From the NCBI GenBank assembly GCA_024401645.1, contig JAKSKR010000004.1, forward strand, positions 53,863 through 117,862: a stretch of DNA of 64,000 nt. The letters are read 5' to 3'. The position numbers and the translations under genes are program-made. This stretch comes from Paludibacteraceae bacterium (GTDB taxonomy: Bacteria > Bacteroidota > Bacteroidia > Bacteroidales > Paludibacteraceae). Within the stretch, counting starts at the first letter, position 1. Each line of letters begins with the position of its first letter. The notes below the pieces were generated by a model. That model saw only the letters and a list, made by a program, of their open reading frames with translations. It searched no databases and was not told where the DNA came from. Below, in pieces: positions 25,554-35,171 of this stretch.

Positions 25554-25624
25554 TTTCTTTTTCAGTTACACAATAACGTGGTGTTTCGCCTTGAATTGTA
25601 TGCTTTCGCAGAAACTGCTGTCAA

Positions 25625-26863
25625 CTATTTCTCTGCTCCAATCAGGCAGAAGCGTTGGCCATAGCCGAACTGGAAGTTAAGCGGCTGCGGATTCTGGTCC
25701 TTATAGGCGTCGGCAAGCTCTTCCTGCAGGCAGTTCTTGAATGCCGAGATTGGCTTTACGTATTTTCCCCACAGGTGGCAGCTGAAGTCGGCCATTAGCA
25801 GGTGCTCGTACCTGATGCCCGAGTCGTCTTGTAAGATGAACTTGCTCTTTTGCAAGATGACGTTCCTAATGGTGGAATAGCTGTTGTAGTGGGGCAGGTA
25901 CGAAGCCGCCTTCAAGAAGCTGCAACAGCCGTCCTTCACGTAGCTGGCCAGGAATTGGTTCAGCACGGTGTCTGCCGCCATTCCCTTGTTCTCTAGGTTG
26001 CAGCTAATGTAGGTAATGGTCTGCCTCTTGCCGTTTTTGCTGACCTGCATACGCAAGGCGTTCGGTTTCTTGTTGCTGGTGGTGTCAATTCTGCCATCGG
26101 CACAAAGCAAGCCTATTGTTATGTTGTCTATGTTGCGGTAGTCGCGTCCCATAAACATCATTAGCACGGGCAGCACGCCGTCAACGGTTTTCTTCCTAAG
26201 GTTCTTTTCCATTCGTCCTGTCACAAAGAAGCTGTTGCCCCAAATGTTCACCATAGGGTAGTACAGTTCGTTGGCAAGGTCGGCAATCTCCTTGTCGGTC
26301 ATGTCCATGCTAGGGCTGGGTATGCTTCCAATGGGTTCTGCAGCCAGCATTATGTACTCGTCCACGTCGGGGAAGAAGGTGTTGGCATAGGGCCAGTCTG
26401 GTCCGCTAAAGGCATATAGCAGTTGCTTGCAGCCTTTGGTGTAGGGTTTTAGGCAGCTGTCGCGCCAGGCCGCCGCTTTCTGTGCGTTCTTGCGGTAGCG
26501 GTCCCACATGGTCCACATGCGCTGCTGGTAGCTGACCCAATTGCTGGTGCGGGTTAGTGGGGCATAGCGGTTGGTGCTGTCAAGGCGCATGCCAACCAGG
26601 TATTTTGCCAGTTCGCTCCATTGGGCAAGCTCGGCGTTCCTGTTGTCGAGGTTGGCTTGTATCTTTTCTGCAACGGTCACACTGTCGGCAATGGCTCCAA
26701 AGAAGGCATCGTCGTAGTTTTCTGTAATCTCGGTCGCCATTTGCGCCTGCGCTTGCAGTATGGTGTCGGCCGGTTTTATGTTCTTGTGCGAGCAACCAGT
26801 AAGCAGGAAGATTAAAGCAACGACTACTAGACTTATCTTATTTGTACGTTTATTTGTGTTCAT
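25625..26863 (-). CDS. Hypothetical lipoprotein
   Basis: A 412-aa protein with a lipoprotein signal (IFLLTGCSHKN, lipid-attachment Cys at residue 24). The mature protein is mostly helical, Trp-rich (SNWVSYQQRMWTMWDRYRK), with a C-terminal beta-like part. No recognised catalytic motif. It probably sits on the periplasmic or outer face of the envelope. The NlpC/P60 gene follows on the same strand after 71 bp, which hints at a cell-wall-related role, but this is only context. Confidence 0.7.
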   Translation of the reverse strand: MNTNKRTNKISLVVVALIFLLTGCSHKNIKPADTILQAQAQMATEITENYDDAFFGAIADSVTVAEKIQANLDNRNAELAQWSELAKYLVGMRLDSTNRYAPLTRTSNWVSYQQRMWTMWDRYRKNAQKAAAWRDSCLKPYTKGCKQLLYAFSGPDWPYANTFFPDVDEYIMLAAEPIGSIPSPSMDMTDKEIADLANELYYPMVNIWGNSFFVTGRMEKNLRKKTVDGVLPVLMMFMGRDYRNIDNITIGLLCADGRIDTTSNKKPNALRMQVSKNGKRQTITYISCNLENKGMAADTVLNQFLASYVKDGCCSFLKAASYLPHYNSYSTIRNVILQKSKFILQDDSGIRYEHLLMADFSCHLWGKYVKPISAFKNCLQEELADAYKDQNPQPLNFQFGYGQRFCLIGAEK

Positions 26864-26896
26864 ATTTGCAAATATACTAATTTGTAGTGTTCCCTT

Positions 26897-26922
26897 TTAG
26901 ATGCTGTTTAAATTTTTTATAC
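26897..26922. repeat. Solo terminal repeat of the MITE-like family
   Basis: TTTTAGATGCTGTTTAAATTTTTT matches the left end of copy B with one change. No element body follows. Confidence 0.55.
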
Positions 26923-27003
26923 CAGGCGTCCATAAAAAATGGACAGATTCTTACGCTCTTTCGCTTTTTTCTGCGATTTTGTTAAAAACTTAACTGAAAT
27001 ACT

Positions 27004-27034
27004 TTTGTTTATTCCCCAAATTCCTATAACTTTG
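27004..27034 (+). promoter_or_regulatory. Consensus Bacteroidota promoter for the COX24-like gene and rng
   Basis: TTTG (27004-27007), a 19-bp spacer and TAACTTTG (27027-27034) match the -33/-7 consensus exactly. The predicted transcription start is near 27041. Confidence 0.8.
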
Positions 27035-27116
27035 CATTCTGTATTGAAATAGATACACTTGAAGATGACTTTTATCGCAAATGTCTAATTATATAAACTT
27101 TTAAATTCTTAAAATT

Positions 27117-27206
27117 ATGCCAAGCGGAAAGAAAAGAAAAAGACATAAAATGGCGACCCACAAGCGTAAAAAAAGACTAAAGAAGGATCGTCATAAGAAG
27201 AAGTAA
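27117..27206 (+). CDS. Tiny basic AURKAIP1/COX24-domain (ribosomal-protein-like) protein
   Basis: A 29-codon gene beginning MPSGKKRKRHKMATHKRKKR and ending RHKKK; more than half the residues are Lys, Arg or His. Very similar short proteins are conserved across Bacteroidota and annotated as AURKAIP1/COX24-domain proteins, a family related to small ribosomal subunit proteins. It is too short for most gene finders. A consensus promoter lies 83 bp upstream, and ribonuclease G follows after 155 bp. Ribosome association is inferred from the family. Confidence 0.88.
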   Translation: MPSGKKRKRHKMATHKRKKRLKKDRHKKK

Positions 27207-27361
27207 TAAGGGTTTCCCCTTATTCTTGTCTTCTTATTAATGTCGACAAAAAAGCAAAGGAACAAATCGGCAGGTTTACCCCTCTGGTTTGTTCTTTGTT
27301 TTATGTTAAGGGCGGTGTCTCATCCCCCTAATCTGCACTTCATCATTAATTTATTTCATAA

Positions 27362-28966
27362 GTGAAAAACGAATTAGTTATCGATGCCGAAGGCTCGAAC
27401 GTCAACATCGCGCTTGTTGAAGACGGACGTCTCGCTGAACTGAACAGAGAGAACGGTAAGGCTTCGTTCGCGGTGGGCGACATTTACCTCGCGAAGGTAA
27501 AGAAAATCATGCCGGAGCTCAATGCTGCATTCGTTGACGTGGGGTACGAACGTAGTGCCTTCCTTCATTACCAAGACTTGGGACCGCAGTTCCGTAGCAT
27601 GGTGGCTTTCACAAAGAACGTCATCAACAATGGTAAGAAGGCGGCTTCTATTTCCGATATCCAAATGCAAAAGGAAATTAGCAAGAACGGGGCTATTACC
27701 GAGGTCCTCGACAAGGGACTCGAAATCCTCGTCCAGATTGCTAAGGAACCTATTAACACTAAGGGTCCCCGACTCACTTCCGAAATTTCTATCGCCGGAC
27801 GTTATATCGTGCTTATGCCGTTCGCCGAGAAGATTTACGTTTCGCAAAAGATTAAGTCGGGTGAAGAACGTGGACGCATCAAGCAGATGCTCCGCAAATT
27901 CAAGCCGAAGAATTTCGGTATCATTGTCCGTACTGTGGCTGAGGGGAGGTCGCAGGAGGAACTTTCTTTCGAACTGAACCAACTTGTCAAGAAGTGGAAC
28001 GACGCCGTTGCGGCCATTGACCGTAACAAGGAACCGCAGCTACTTTACCAGGAAAGCTCGCGTGCCTTGTCTATCCTTCGCGACATCTTTAATCCTTCGT
28101 TCGACAGCATTTTCGTCAACGACAAGAACACATATCGCGATATTTGCGAATATGTTCGCTTCATTGCCCCTGAAAAGGAGTCCATTGTTAAACTCTATAA
28201 CAATGACCAACCTATTTTCGACCACTTTAACATCACCAAGCAGTTAAAGTCTTCGTTCGGTAGAACCGTCTCTTTTAAGAATGGTGCCTACCTCATCATC
28301 GAGAAGACCGAGGCTATGCACGTCATCGATGTCAACAGTGGTAACAAGTCGAAAGCTGGTTACGACCAGGAAATGAACGCAGTGGAGGTCAACCTTGCTG
28401 CTGCCGATGAAATTGCTCACCAACTCCGCTTAAGGGATATTGGGGGCATCATTGTCATCGACTTCATCGATATGGTTAAACCAGAAAACAGACAGAAACT
28501 CTTTGAACGTATGCGCGACAACATGGCTAAAGACCGTGCGCGCCACAACATCCTTCAACTCAGTAAGTTCGGTCTTATGCAGATTACCCGTCAAAGGGTT
28601 CGTCCTGCTATGACGGTTGAAACGGAAGAGGTTTGCCCTACTTGCCATGGCAAGGGTGTGGCACAGCCTTCTATCTTGTTCACCGACGAACTTGAAGGTA
28701 AGATGGACTTCGTCCAGAATACGCTCAAAATCAAAGATTTCAAACTTTACATCCACCCTTTTGTCTATGCTTATGTAGATAAGGGTTGGTTCTTCTCCTC
28801 TATTAAGCACAAGTGGAAGAAGATGTTCGGTGTCAAGGTCTTGGCCGACCAGAACTTGGGATTCCTTCAGTCGCGTTTTGTTGATAGCAATGGCGACACT
28901 ATTAATCTCAACGATAACCCCGATACCGACGAACTTGAAAATTTCAATGCGACTGACCTCGATTGA
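27362..28966 (+). CDS. rng: Ribonuclease G
   Basis: A 534-aa endoribonuclease of the RNase E/G family, involved in rRNA maturation and mRNA turnover. It starts at a GTG (27362). Domains in order: S1 RNA-binding domain (about 35-130, VGDIYLAKVKKIMPELNAAFVDVG), 5'-sensor/RNase H-like region, and the DNase I-like catalytic domain with metal-binding Asp residues in MHVIDVNSGN and GGIIVIDFIDM. The Zn-link CPTCHG (about residues 419-424) mediates dimerisation. It lacks the long C-terminal scaffold of RNase E, so the RNase G name fits. A strong terminator follows. Confidence 0.94.
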   Translation: MKNELVIDAEGSNVNIALVEDGRLAELNRENGKASFAVGDIYLAKVKKIMPELNAAFVDVGYERSAFLHYQDLGPQFRSMVAFTKNVINNGKKAASISDIQMQKEISKNGAITEVLDKGLEILVQIAKEPINTKGPRLTSEISIAGRYIVLMPFAEKIYVSQKIKSGEERGRIKQMLRKFKPKNFGIIVRTVAEGRSQEELSFELNQLVKKWNDAVAAIDRNKEPQLLYQESSRALSILRDIFNPSFDSIFVNDKNTYRDICEYVRFIAPEKESIVKLYNNDQPIFDHFNITKQLKSSFGRTVSFKNGAYLIIEKTEAMHVIDVNSGNKSKAGYDQEMNAVEVNLAAADEIAHQLRLRDIGGIIVIDFIDMVKPENRQKLFERMRDNMAKDRARHNILQLSKFGLMQITRQRVRPAMTVETEEVCPTCHGKGVAQPSILFTDELEGKMDFVQNTLKIKDFKLYIHPFVYAYVDKGWFFSSIKHKWKKMFGVKVLADQNLGFLQSRFVDSNGDTINLNDNPDTDELENFNATDLD

Positions 28967-29014
28967 TTTTAACACTAATGGTTCCTCCTGACCGAGGGTT
29001 AACCTAACTTACAT

Positions 29015-29050
29015 GGCACGCTACGTTTCCCCTGCTAGCGTGCCTTTTTT
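29015..29050 (+). terminator. Terminator after rng
   Basis: GGCACGCTA (29015-29023) pairs perfectly with TAGCGTGCC (29036-29044), followed by six T's. Confidence 0.92.
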
Positions 29051-29103
29051 ATTTTGTTTGAAATTATTTACCTGAAAATTTCGCTTTTATGCAATAAATC
29101 TTT

Positions 29104-29111
29104 TAAGTTTG
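29104..29111 (+). promoter_or_regulatory. Bacteroidota -7 box deciding the next start codon
   Basis: TAAGTTTG matches TAnnTTTG. Transcription from here would begin near 29118, too close to the ATG at 29121, which favours the ATG at 29139. Confidence 0.5.
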
Positions 29112-29138
29112 CACCCGATAATGAAAACAAATAGAAAC

Positions 29139-29531
29139 ATGAAGAAAAAACTAACATTCATTGTGTTGATGCTTTCTTCTCTTTTCACCTTAAACCTATA
29201 TGCCAAGGACGACATTTGTTCGAAAGTGGACGATGTTTGCCTATGTTTGAAGAGTAATAATAGATGGGTATATTTTAAAAGTGGTGTACTTTTCCTTTAC
29301 GACAAATCAGAAACTGGCATCGCGTGGTTAGATTACTTTTGCGAAGGTGATAAGATAGTAAGCGAACTGAATGAATTTAATGGTGACATGAAGATTAAGA
29401 AAAACAGTGTTACCGTTACTACCGAAGATGGGGTGACCATGAATTACCCAATTGTTACAGCTCCTTCCATCTTGAAGTCTGAAGTCATTTCCCTTTTGGG
29501 TAACGATTCTTCCAATAGTGCAAAGAAATAG
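29139..29531 (+). CDS. Small secreted protein of unknown function
   Basis: A 130-aa protein (MKKKLTFIVLMLSSLFTLNL) with a cleavable signal peptide ending near LYAKD. Start chosen from the position of the -7 box at 29104; the ATG at 29121 adds six residues. The mature part is small and beta-rich, with one Cys pair (CLCLK) and no recognised motif. It stands alone between two terminators. A periplasmic location is likely. Confidence 0.65.
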   Translation: MKKKLTFIVLMLSSLFTLNLYAKDDICSKVDDVCLCLKSNNRWVYFKSGVLFLYDKSETGIAWLDYFCEGDKIVSELNEFNGDMKIKKNSVTVTTEDGVTMNYPIVTAPSILKSEVISLLGNDSSNSAKK

Positions 29532-29556
29532 ACTTATTTGAGATTTAATAAAAAAA

Positions 29557-29594
29557 GGCTGTATCATAATTCACTTTGATACAGCCCCTTTTGA
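29557..29594 (+). terminator. Terminator after the small secreted protein gene
   Basis: GGCTGTATCA (29557-29566) pairs with TGATACAGCC (29577-29586). A-rich and T-rich flanks allow use in both directions. Confidence 0.85.
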
Positions 29595-29607
29595 TTTTTT
29601 TTGCATC

Positions 29608-29728
29608 AACCTTGGTTTTCTGAAGTTTTCGTTTTCTGCGTTAGGCAGTTTTCAAAGACATCTTTGATGGCGTTTTCCAAGGCCTTTCAATTATCAACTG
29701 TGTTTCAAAAGGCCTGTTTTCTGTTAAA
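29608..29728. repeat. Dispersed repeat family 2, copy 2
   Basis: About 120 bp closely matching 21558-21672 in the same orientation. It lies in the gap between the small secreted protein gene and the methyltransferase gene. Non-coding. Confidence 0.75.
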
Positions 29729-29786
29729 CAACTTCGTGCAATTAGTCTGTCGAACTCTCTTGAAATCCCAATTTTGGTACAACCCC

Positions 29787-30551
29787 TTATTGTTTCGTAA
29801 GTTTTGCCAGGTAGTCGTAGTGCTCGCCTTCTTGTATTAGTTCGCAATTAAGGCCACAGTTGTTTGCAAAAGTCTTTAGGGTGCCAAAGTCGGCATAAAG
29901 CCAGTCAAAGTCATCACCTTTAACGTTTTTGTAGCACATGCGGTAGGTAACCTCTCCGTAGTAGTCCCCTTCCAGCATTTCCATGTCAAGGTCGCCGTCC
30001 TCGTCTTCATACAGGTAGCTCAAGTCGCTGCTGTCAATCAGCACCTGTCCACCTTCGTTCATCAGTTCTCGCAGCCTGTTCAGCATTTCAGCTAGTTTGT
30101 CAAGCTTGCCGGCTATGCCCGTGCCGTTCATCAGCATCAGTATGGTGTCATACTTGTCGCCGAAGGTTGGGTTCATCAGGTTCACGCAACGCACGTCTTC
30201 AATGCCCTGCGCCCGCATGGCGTCGCACGACAGTTCCGATATGTCTATGGCTGTAAGGTGGTCAACGTTCACCTTGCCCTGTTTCTTTAGCTCGTTTAGG
30301 GCTATCGTATGGCAACCGCTGCCCGCCCCCACATCAAGCACGTTACCCTTTGCCAGGCTCAAGGCCTTCTTCTCAAGGTCGGGCATCTTTTCGTAGGTCC
30401 TGAACAGGTAATCTACGGGTATTTCGTCTTCGTCGAACATTTCCGACAGCACGCGCAGCTTGCCGGCCTTGCCTTTCTGTTGGTACTCGGCAATGGCGGT
30501 GCCCATCGCGTCTTTAGCCTTGTCTAGGGTCTGTATGTTTTTCTTTTCCAT
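29787..30551 (-). CDS. SAM-dependent class I methyltransferase
   Basis: A 254-aa Rossmann-fold methyltransferase. Motif I is NVLDVGAGSGCHTIAL (residues about 69-84); motif II acidic residue in LTAIDISELSCDAMRAQG; motif IV in YDTILMLMNGTGI, where a small-molecule or protein substrate is more likely than DNA because NPPY/DPPY is absent; motif V around GGQVLIDSSDLSYL. The substrate is unknown. The GH25 lysozyme gene stops only 5 bp upstream of its ATG on the same strand, so the two are co-transcribed. Confidence 0.85.
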   Translation of the reverse strand: MEKKNIQTLDKAKDAMGTAIAEYQQKGKAGKLRVLSEMFDEDEIPVDYLFRTYEKMPDLEKKALSLAKGNVLDVGAGSGCHTIALNELKKQGKVNVDHLTAIDISELSCDAMRAQGIEDVRCVNLMNPTFGDKYDTILMLMNGTGIAGKLDKLAEMLNRLRELMNEGGQVLIDSSDLSYLYEDEDGDLDMEMLEGDYYGEVTYRMCYKNVKGDDFDWLYADFGTLKTFANNCGLNCELIQEGEHYDYLAKLTKQ

Positions 30552-30556
30552 TTTCT

Positions 30557-31468
30557 TTATTCCTGGTCAATTTCTTCTTCAATGGCTTGCCTTGCCTTCG
30601 GGTCGTGCCAGCAGCTTTGGCGCCATTTTTCCAACTCGTCTTTCTTGCCTTTCCAAACCGACACGTCTATCTTCCCCTTGTAGCCGTTTATGCGGCCTTT
30701 CTCGGTAAACTGCCAGAAGAGCCAGTCGTCGCTCGACTTTGGTGGGGTGGTGTCGTAACGGGCTATCCAGAAGTGGTAGTCTTCAAACTCGGGGGTGTTC
30801 AGTATCTCCTCGCGTGTCTTGTCCGAGCAGTAGATGAGGGGTTTGCCGCCTGTCATTTCCTCCACGGTGTTTAGCCACAGCAGGGCCCTTTTGCGGTACT
30901 CGCTATAGGGGCGGCTAATAAGGTTGCTCTCTATGTCGAGTATGGGCGGATAGTTGCTGCTGTCTAGCTGGGCAATGTTCACGAAGTTGTTGGCTTGTTC
31001 CACAATGTTCGTGTCGCTTACCAGTATGTGGTAGGCACCAGTCTTGTAGCCGTGTTTAAGGGCGTTTTCCTTCTTTTCGGCATACGTCTTGTCGTAAGCC
31101 CTACCTTGGGTAGCCTTCAGGAAGACGAAGCTTATGGGCAGGCGTTTCTCCTTGTTGGCTTCAAACACTATGGTGTCTTTCCGCTTGTCGTAGTAGAAGC
31201 CAATCTCGTCCCACTTCAGCTCGTTCTGGTAGCGTGAGAGGTCTATGCCGTAGAGGTGCTTGCTTTCAATTGGCGGATTAACCAGGTTCCTGAAAAACAC
31301 TTTGGCGCTAGGCACGAATGTAACCAGCAGGCAAAGGGCAACGGCTAGCCCTAGTAGGCTGAACGTCACTATTGCTGCTGTGCTTACCTTGTTTTTAGCC
31401 TTGCGTTTCTTGTGCGTTGTTGGCTTGTTGCCTTTGTTTCCCGCTTTTTGGCTATTCTTTTTAGGCAT
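30557..31468 (-). CDS. Membrane-anchored GH25 lysozyme
   Basis: A 303-aa muramidase of glycoside hydrolase family 25. A basic N-terminus (NSQKAGNKGNKPTTHKKRK) precedes a single membrane helix (about 28-50, IVTFSLLGLAVALCLLV), then the TIM-barrel domain: YGIDLSRYQ (catalytic-site Asp), FVFLKATQG, GAYHIL, PPILDIES (catalytic Asp/Glu pair), PLIYCSD, FWIARYD and DWLFWQFTEKGRING. This order is diagnostic for GH25. It probably acts on peptidoglycan from the periplasmic face of the inner membrane. It is first in an operon with the methyltransferase. Confidence 0.92.
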   Translation of the reverse strand: MPKKNSQKAGNKGNKPTTHKKRKAKNKVSTAAIVTFSLLGLAVALCLLVTFVPSAKVFFRNLVNPPIESKHLYGIDLSRYQNELKWDEIGFYYDKRKDTIVFEANKEKRLPISFVFLKATQGRAYDKTYAEKKENALKHGYKTGAYHILVSDTNIVEQANNFVNIAQLDSSNYPPILDIESNLISRPYSEYRKRALLWLNTVEEMTGGKPLIYCSDKTREEILNTPEFEDYHFWIARYDTTPPKSSDDWLFWQFTEKGRINGYKGKIDVSVWKGKKDELEKWRQSCWHDPKARQAIEEEIDQE

Positions 31469-31500
31469 GTTTTCTTGTTCTATGCTGCTGTTGTAGTCTT

Positions 31501-31538
31501 AAAAAACGGCGAACCAGATTGTACATCTAATTCGCCGT
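31501..31538 (-). terminator. Terminator after alaS
   Basis: ACGGCGAA (31506-31513) pairs with TTCGCCGT (31531-31538). On the minus strand it is followed by a T run. Confidence 0.82.
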
Positions 31539-31606
31539 TCTTGTTTTGGCAACACCTTCATTCGGTGTTATGGTGTCGTCTTGGCCCTTGCAGACCAGAA
31601 CGGCTT

Positions 31607-34225
31607 TTAAATCTTGCTCTTAAGAATGTCTACTGCCTTCTGCAAGCCATCAACGTTCTTACCGCCAGCTTGTGCGAAGAATGGCTGACCACCACCGCCG
31701 CCTAGAATTTCCTTGGCAGCTTCGCGAATCATCTGGCTGGCGTTGAAGCCGGCTTCAACCATAGCGTCGCTCATTACAACGGTAAGGGTTGGCTTGCCGT
31801 CCTTCTTGGTGCCGGCAATGAAGACGAACTTGTCTTTAACGTCGTTTCTAATCTGGAAACCGATGCTCTTAACCATTTCGGCTGGCATTTCTGCGCCCAC
31901 TGGCAAGCAAATCATCTTAACGTCGCCCTTAACTTCTGCCTTTTCAATCAAGGCAGCCTTCTGCTGCTGAACCTTTTCCTGAACGAACTTCTCAACGTCC
32001 TTCTTCAATTCGGCGTTTTCTTCAACGGCCTTGCGTACGGCCTGTTCAAGGTTAGGCACGTTGTTGAACAGTTCCCTAAGGGTGCGAAGGGTGTCTTGCT
32101 GTACGTTGAACAACTCTTCAGCCTTGGCTGCAGAAACGGCTTCAATACGGCGAACGCCTGCTGCCACGCTGCTTTCGCTAATGATCTTGATCATACCAAT
32201 GCGGCCGGTGCTGCTGGTGTGTGTACCACCACAGAATTCAACCGAAGGACCGTACTTGACAACGCGGACGTTGTCGCCATACTTTTCGCCGAATAGGGCA
32301 ATTGCGCCCAACTTCTTGGCTTCTTCAATTGGCATGGCGCGTTCTTCCCAAAGGGCAATGTCTTGGCGAACCATGTCGTTTGCAATCTGTTCTGCCTTGC
32401 GAATTTCTTCGTCGGTCACTTTCTGGAAGTGGCTGAAGTCGAAACGGAGGCTGTCTGCGGTTACCAACGAACCCTTCTGTTCTACGTGGCTTCCCAAAAC
32501 CTGGCGCAATGCGTAGTCTAGCAAGTGGGTAGCTGTGTGGTTGTTGGCAATGGCCTGGCGGCGTGCAGCGTCAACAACTGCCTTCACCTTGCCGGCTGGG
32601 TTTGCAGGCATCTTCTTTGCCAAGTGCACGCTCAAGTCGTTTTCCTTCTTGGTGTCGACGATGCTTATCTTTTCGCCATCTACTTCTAGGTAACCGGTAT
32701 CGCCTACCTGGCCACCCATTTCTGCGTAGAACGGAGTCTTTTCAATTACAATCTGGTAAAGGGTGTCCTTCTTCTGCTTAACCTGGCGGTAACGGAGAAT
32801 CTTGGTTTCAACTTCAAGCTCGTCGTAGCCAACAAAGGTTGGGTCGCCTTCGTTAATGGTTACCCAGTCGCCGGTTTCTACGCTTGCAGCGTTTCGGGCA
32901 CGTTCCTTCTGCTTGTTCATTTCTTCGTTAAACTCTGCCTCGTTCAGGGTCATGCCGTTCTCGCGAAGGATGAGTTCTGTAAGGTCAAGAGGGAAACCGT
33001 AGGTGTCGAACAGGGTGAAGGCTTCCTTACCGTTAATCTCGGTCTTGCCCTGCTTCTTGGTTTCTGCCATCAACTTGTCAAGCAAGCCAATGCCGTTAGC
33101 CAAGGTGCGTAGGAACGAGTCTTCCTCTTCCTTAATAACCTTTGTTTCCAATTCCTGTTGAGCCACAATTTCTGGGTAAGCTGCACCCATGCTCTCAACA
33201 ACGGCAGGAACCAACTTGTACATGAAGGCTTCCTTCTGGCCAAGGAAGGTGTAGCCGTAGCGAACGGCACGGCGAAGAATGCGGCGGATGACGTAACCTG
33301 CCTTTGCGTTGCTTGGCAACTGGCCGTCGGCAATGCTGAATACCAATGTACGAATGTGGTCGGCAATAACGCGCATGGCAATGTCGACGTTCTTGTCCTT
33401 GCCATACTGGTTGTTGGTAATGCGGCCAATTTCGGCAATAAGTGGGGTGAACACGTCGGTATCGTAGTTCGACTGCTTACCCTGCAATGCCATACATAGG
33501 CGTTCGAAACCCATACCGGTATCAATTACCTTTGCAGGTAGGCCTTCCAAGCTGCCGTCTGCCTTGCGGTTATATTGCATGAACACGAGGTTCCAAATTT
33601 CAATAACCTGTGGGTTGTCGTGGTTAACCAAGTCGCGGCCTGGCACCTTTGCCTTCTCTGCCTCGTCGCGAAGGTCAATGTGTATTTCAGAGCAAGGGCC
33701 GCAAGGACCTGTGTCGCCCATTTCCCAGAAGTTGTCGTGCTTGTTACCGTTAATGATGTGGTCTTTTGGCAAGTACTGTTCCCAGTAGCTTGCAGCCTCG
33801 TTGTCGCGTTCCAAGCCTTCTTCTGCGCTGCCTTCAAATACGGTAGCGTAAAGGAATTTAGGGTCTAGCTTCAACACGCCGGTCAAGTATTCCCATGCCC
33901 AGTCAATAGCCTCTTTCTTGAAGTAGTCGCCAAACGACCAGTTACCCAACATTTCAAACATGGTGTGGTGGTAGGTGTCGTGTCCTACTTCTTCCAAGTC
34001 GTTGTGCTTGCCGCTAACGCGAAGACATTTCTGTGAGTCGGCACAACGCTTGCTCTTTGGCGCTGCGTTACCTAAAATGATGTCTTTAAACTGGTTCATA
34101 CCTGCATTGGTGAACATCAAGGTAGGGTCGTTCTTAATCACCATTGGTGCCGATGGAACGATGAGGTGGCCTTTCGATGCGAAGAAATCTAGGAACGATT
34201 GGCGAATTTCTTTTGCTGTAAGCAT
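31607..34225 (-). CDS. alaS: Alanyl-tRNA synthetase
   Basis: An 872-aa class II synthetase, the normal AlaS length. The catalytic core opens with [19 protein letters not shown] and contains motif 2 ([15 protein letters not shown]) and [13 protein letters not shown]. The editing domain has the zinc ligands [11 protein letters not shown] and [10 protein letters not shown], used to clear mischarged Ser/Gly-tRNA. The C-terminal C-Ala domain ends with [17 protein letters not shown]. Monocistronic, with a terminator downstream and a possible TAAATTTG -7 box upstream (34313-34320). Confidence 0.97.
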   Translation of the reverse strand: MLTAKEIRQSFLDFFASKGHLIVPSAPMVIKNDPTLMFTNAGMNQFKDIILGNAAPKSKRCADSQKCLRVSGKHNDLEEVGHDTYHHTMFEMLGNWSFGDYFKKEAIDWAWEYLTGVLKLDPKFLYATVFEGSAEEGLERDNEAASYWEQYLPKDHIINGNKHDNFWEMGDTGPCGPCSEIHIDLRDEAEKAKVPGRDLVNHDNPQVIEIWNLVFMQYNRKADGSLEGLPAKVIDTGMGFERLCMALQGKQSNYDTDVFTPLIAEIGRITNNQYGKDKNVDIAMRVIADHIRTLVFSIADGQLPSNAKAGYVIRRILRRAVRYGYTFLGQKEAFMYKLVPAVVESMGAAYPEIVAQQELETKVIKEEEDSFLRTLANGIGLLDKLMAETKKQGKTEINGKEAFTLFDTYGFPLDLTELILRENGMTLNEAEFNEEMNKQKERARNAASVETGDWVTINEGDPTFVGYDELEVETKILRYRQVKQKKDTLYQIVIEKTPFYAEMGGQVGDTGYLEVDGEKISIVDTKKENDLSVHLAKKMPANPAGKVKAVVDAARRQAIANNHTATHLLDYALRQVLGSHVEQKGSLVTADSLRFDFSHFQKVTDEEIRKAEQIANDMVRQDIALWEERAMPIEEAKKLGAIALFGEKYGDNVRVVKYGPSVEFCGGTHTSSTGRIGMIKIISESSVAAGVRRIEAVSAAKAEELFNVQQDTLRTLRELFNNVPNLEQAVRKAVEENAELKKDVEKFVQEKVQQQKAALIEKAEVKGDVKMICLPVGAEMPAEMVKSIGFQIRNDVKDKFVFIAGTKKDGKPTLTVVMSDAMVEAGFNASQMIREAAKEILGGGGGQPFFAQAGGKNVDGLQKAVDILKSKI

Positions 34226-34312
34226 GTTTTATCTATTATGTTATTTTCTTTCGTTTTTGCATCTGTGCAGGGCGTCTGTTCTAGCAGTTTACGCCTTCTA
34301 ACACACATCTTA

Positions 34313-34320
34313 CAAATTTA
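34313..34320 (-). promoter_or_regulatory. Possible -7 box for alaS
   Basis: Read on the minus strand this is TAAATTTG. A TTTG 22 bp further upstream (complement of 34343-34346) is slightly wide for the -33 element. Confidence 0.5.
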
Positions 34321-34450
34321 CTAACTATTTGCCATTTATCTTTCAAAATGCGCATTTTTCTTGTGGGTTGACCTTTATTTTAAGGTTGTGCCTATGGCGT
34401 AAAGCGGAATGTTGGTCATCCAGTCTTGTTCTCGGTAAACTTATTTTGAC

Positions 34451-34549
34451 GTGTGTTGCTAATGCAAAAAGTCGTCCTTAAAAGTGTAGTGCTGGTACAG
34501 AAAGTCGTCCTTAAAAGTGTGTTGCTAATGCAAAAAGTCGTCCTTAAAA
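34451..34549. repeat. Tandem repeat, 33 bp x 3
   Basis: Three adjacent units of GTGT...GTCGTCCTTAAAA starting at 34451, 34484 and 34517; the first and third are identical. There are no spacers, so this is not a CRISPR array. The 33-bp period keeps a frame open but no start or family supports a gene. Confidence 0.85.
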
Positions 34550-34560
34550 GTGTGAATTTG

Positions 34561-35042
34561 GGCGTATGCGTGCACAAGCAAGACTATCGTCGCGGTGGGG
34601 CTCTGTCCCACCGCAATACTCACATGCGGGGCTCTGTCCCGCCGCACCAAATCAAAAAATGCGCCGTGCGCATAAAATTCGTGTCATTAGCAACGCCCCG
34701 GCGTCAATTCGCGCAATACAAAGAATCCGTGACATCCGTGAAATTCGTTGGCAACATTTGGCGTATGCGTGCACAAGCAAGACAATCGTCGCGGTGGGGC
34801 TCTGTCCCGCCGCAATACTCACAAGCGGGGCTCTGTCCCGCCACACCAAACCAAAAATGCGTCGTGCGCATAAAATTCGTGTCATTAGCAACGCCTCGGC
34901 GTTAATTCGCGCAATACAAAGAATCCGTGACATTCGTGAAATTCGTTGGCAACATTGGGCGTATGCGGGCACGAGCAAGACAATCGTCGCGGTGGGGCTC
35001 TGTCCCGCCGCAATACTCACAAGCGGGGCTCTGTCCCGCCTC
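34561..35042. repeat. Long tandem repeat, about 199 bp x 2.4
   Basis: Units begin with GGCGTATGCG at 34561, 34760 and 34958; the third is cut at about 35042. Each unit carries GTCGCGGTGGGGCTCTGTCC and a second GGGGCTCTGTCCCGCC, giving GGGACAGAGCCCC-type half palindromes. Copies are over 90% identical by eye. Frames across it (for example 34453-34905) are by-products of the repeats. The whole region 34321-35171 seems to hold no gene. Confidence 0.88.
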
Positions 35043-35171
35043 TTGCCACCACAAGTTATGCAACTTTTTTAAACAGTGCCACGCAGCCAACCTTAATTGC
35101 TTACCTATGTTTCCCGAATTGCCAAATTATGTGTATATTTATTGCAACGAACCTGTTAATACCTGTTGCCT

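Noticed and set aside
34451..34549. CRISPR array
   Set aside because: The 33-bp units are directly adjacent with no spacers, only three copies exist, and no cas gene is present.
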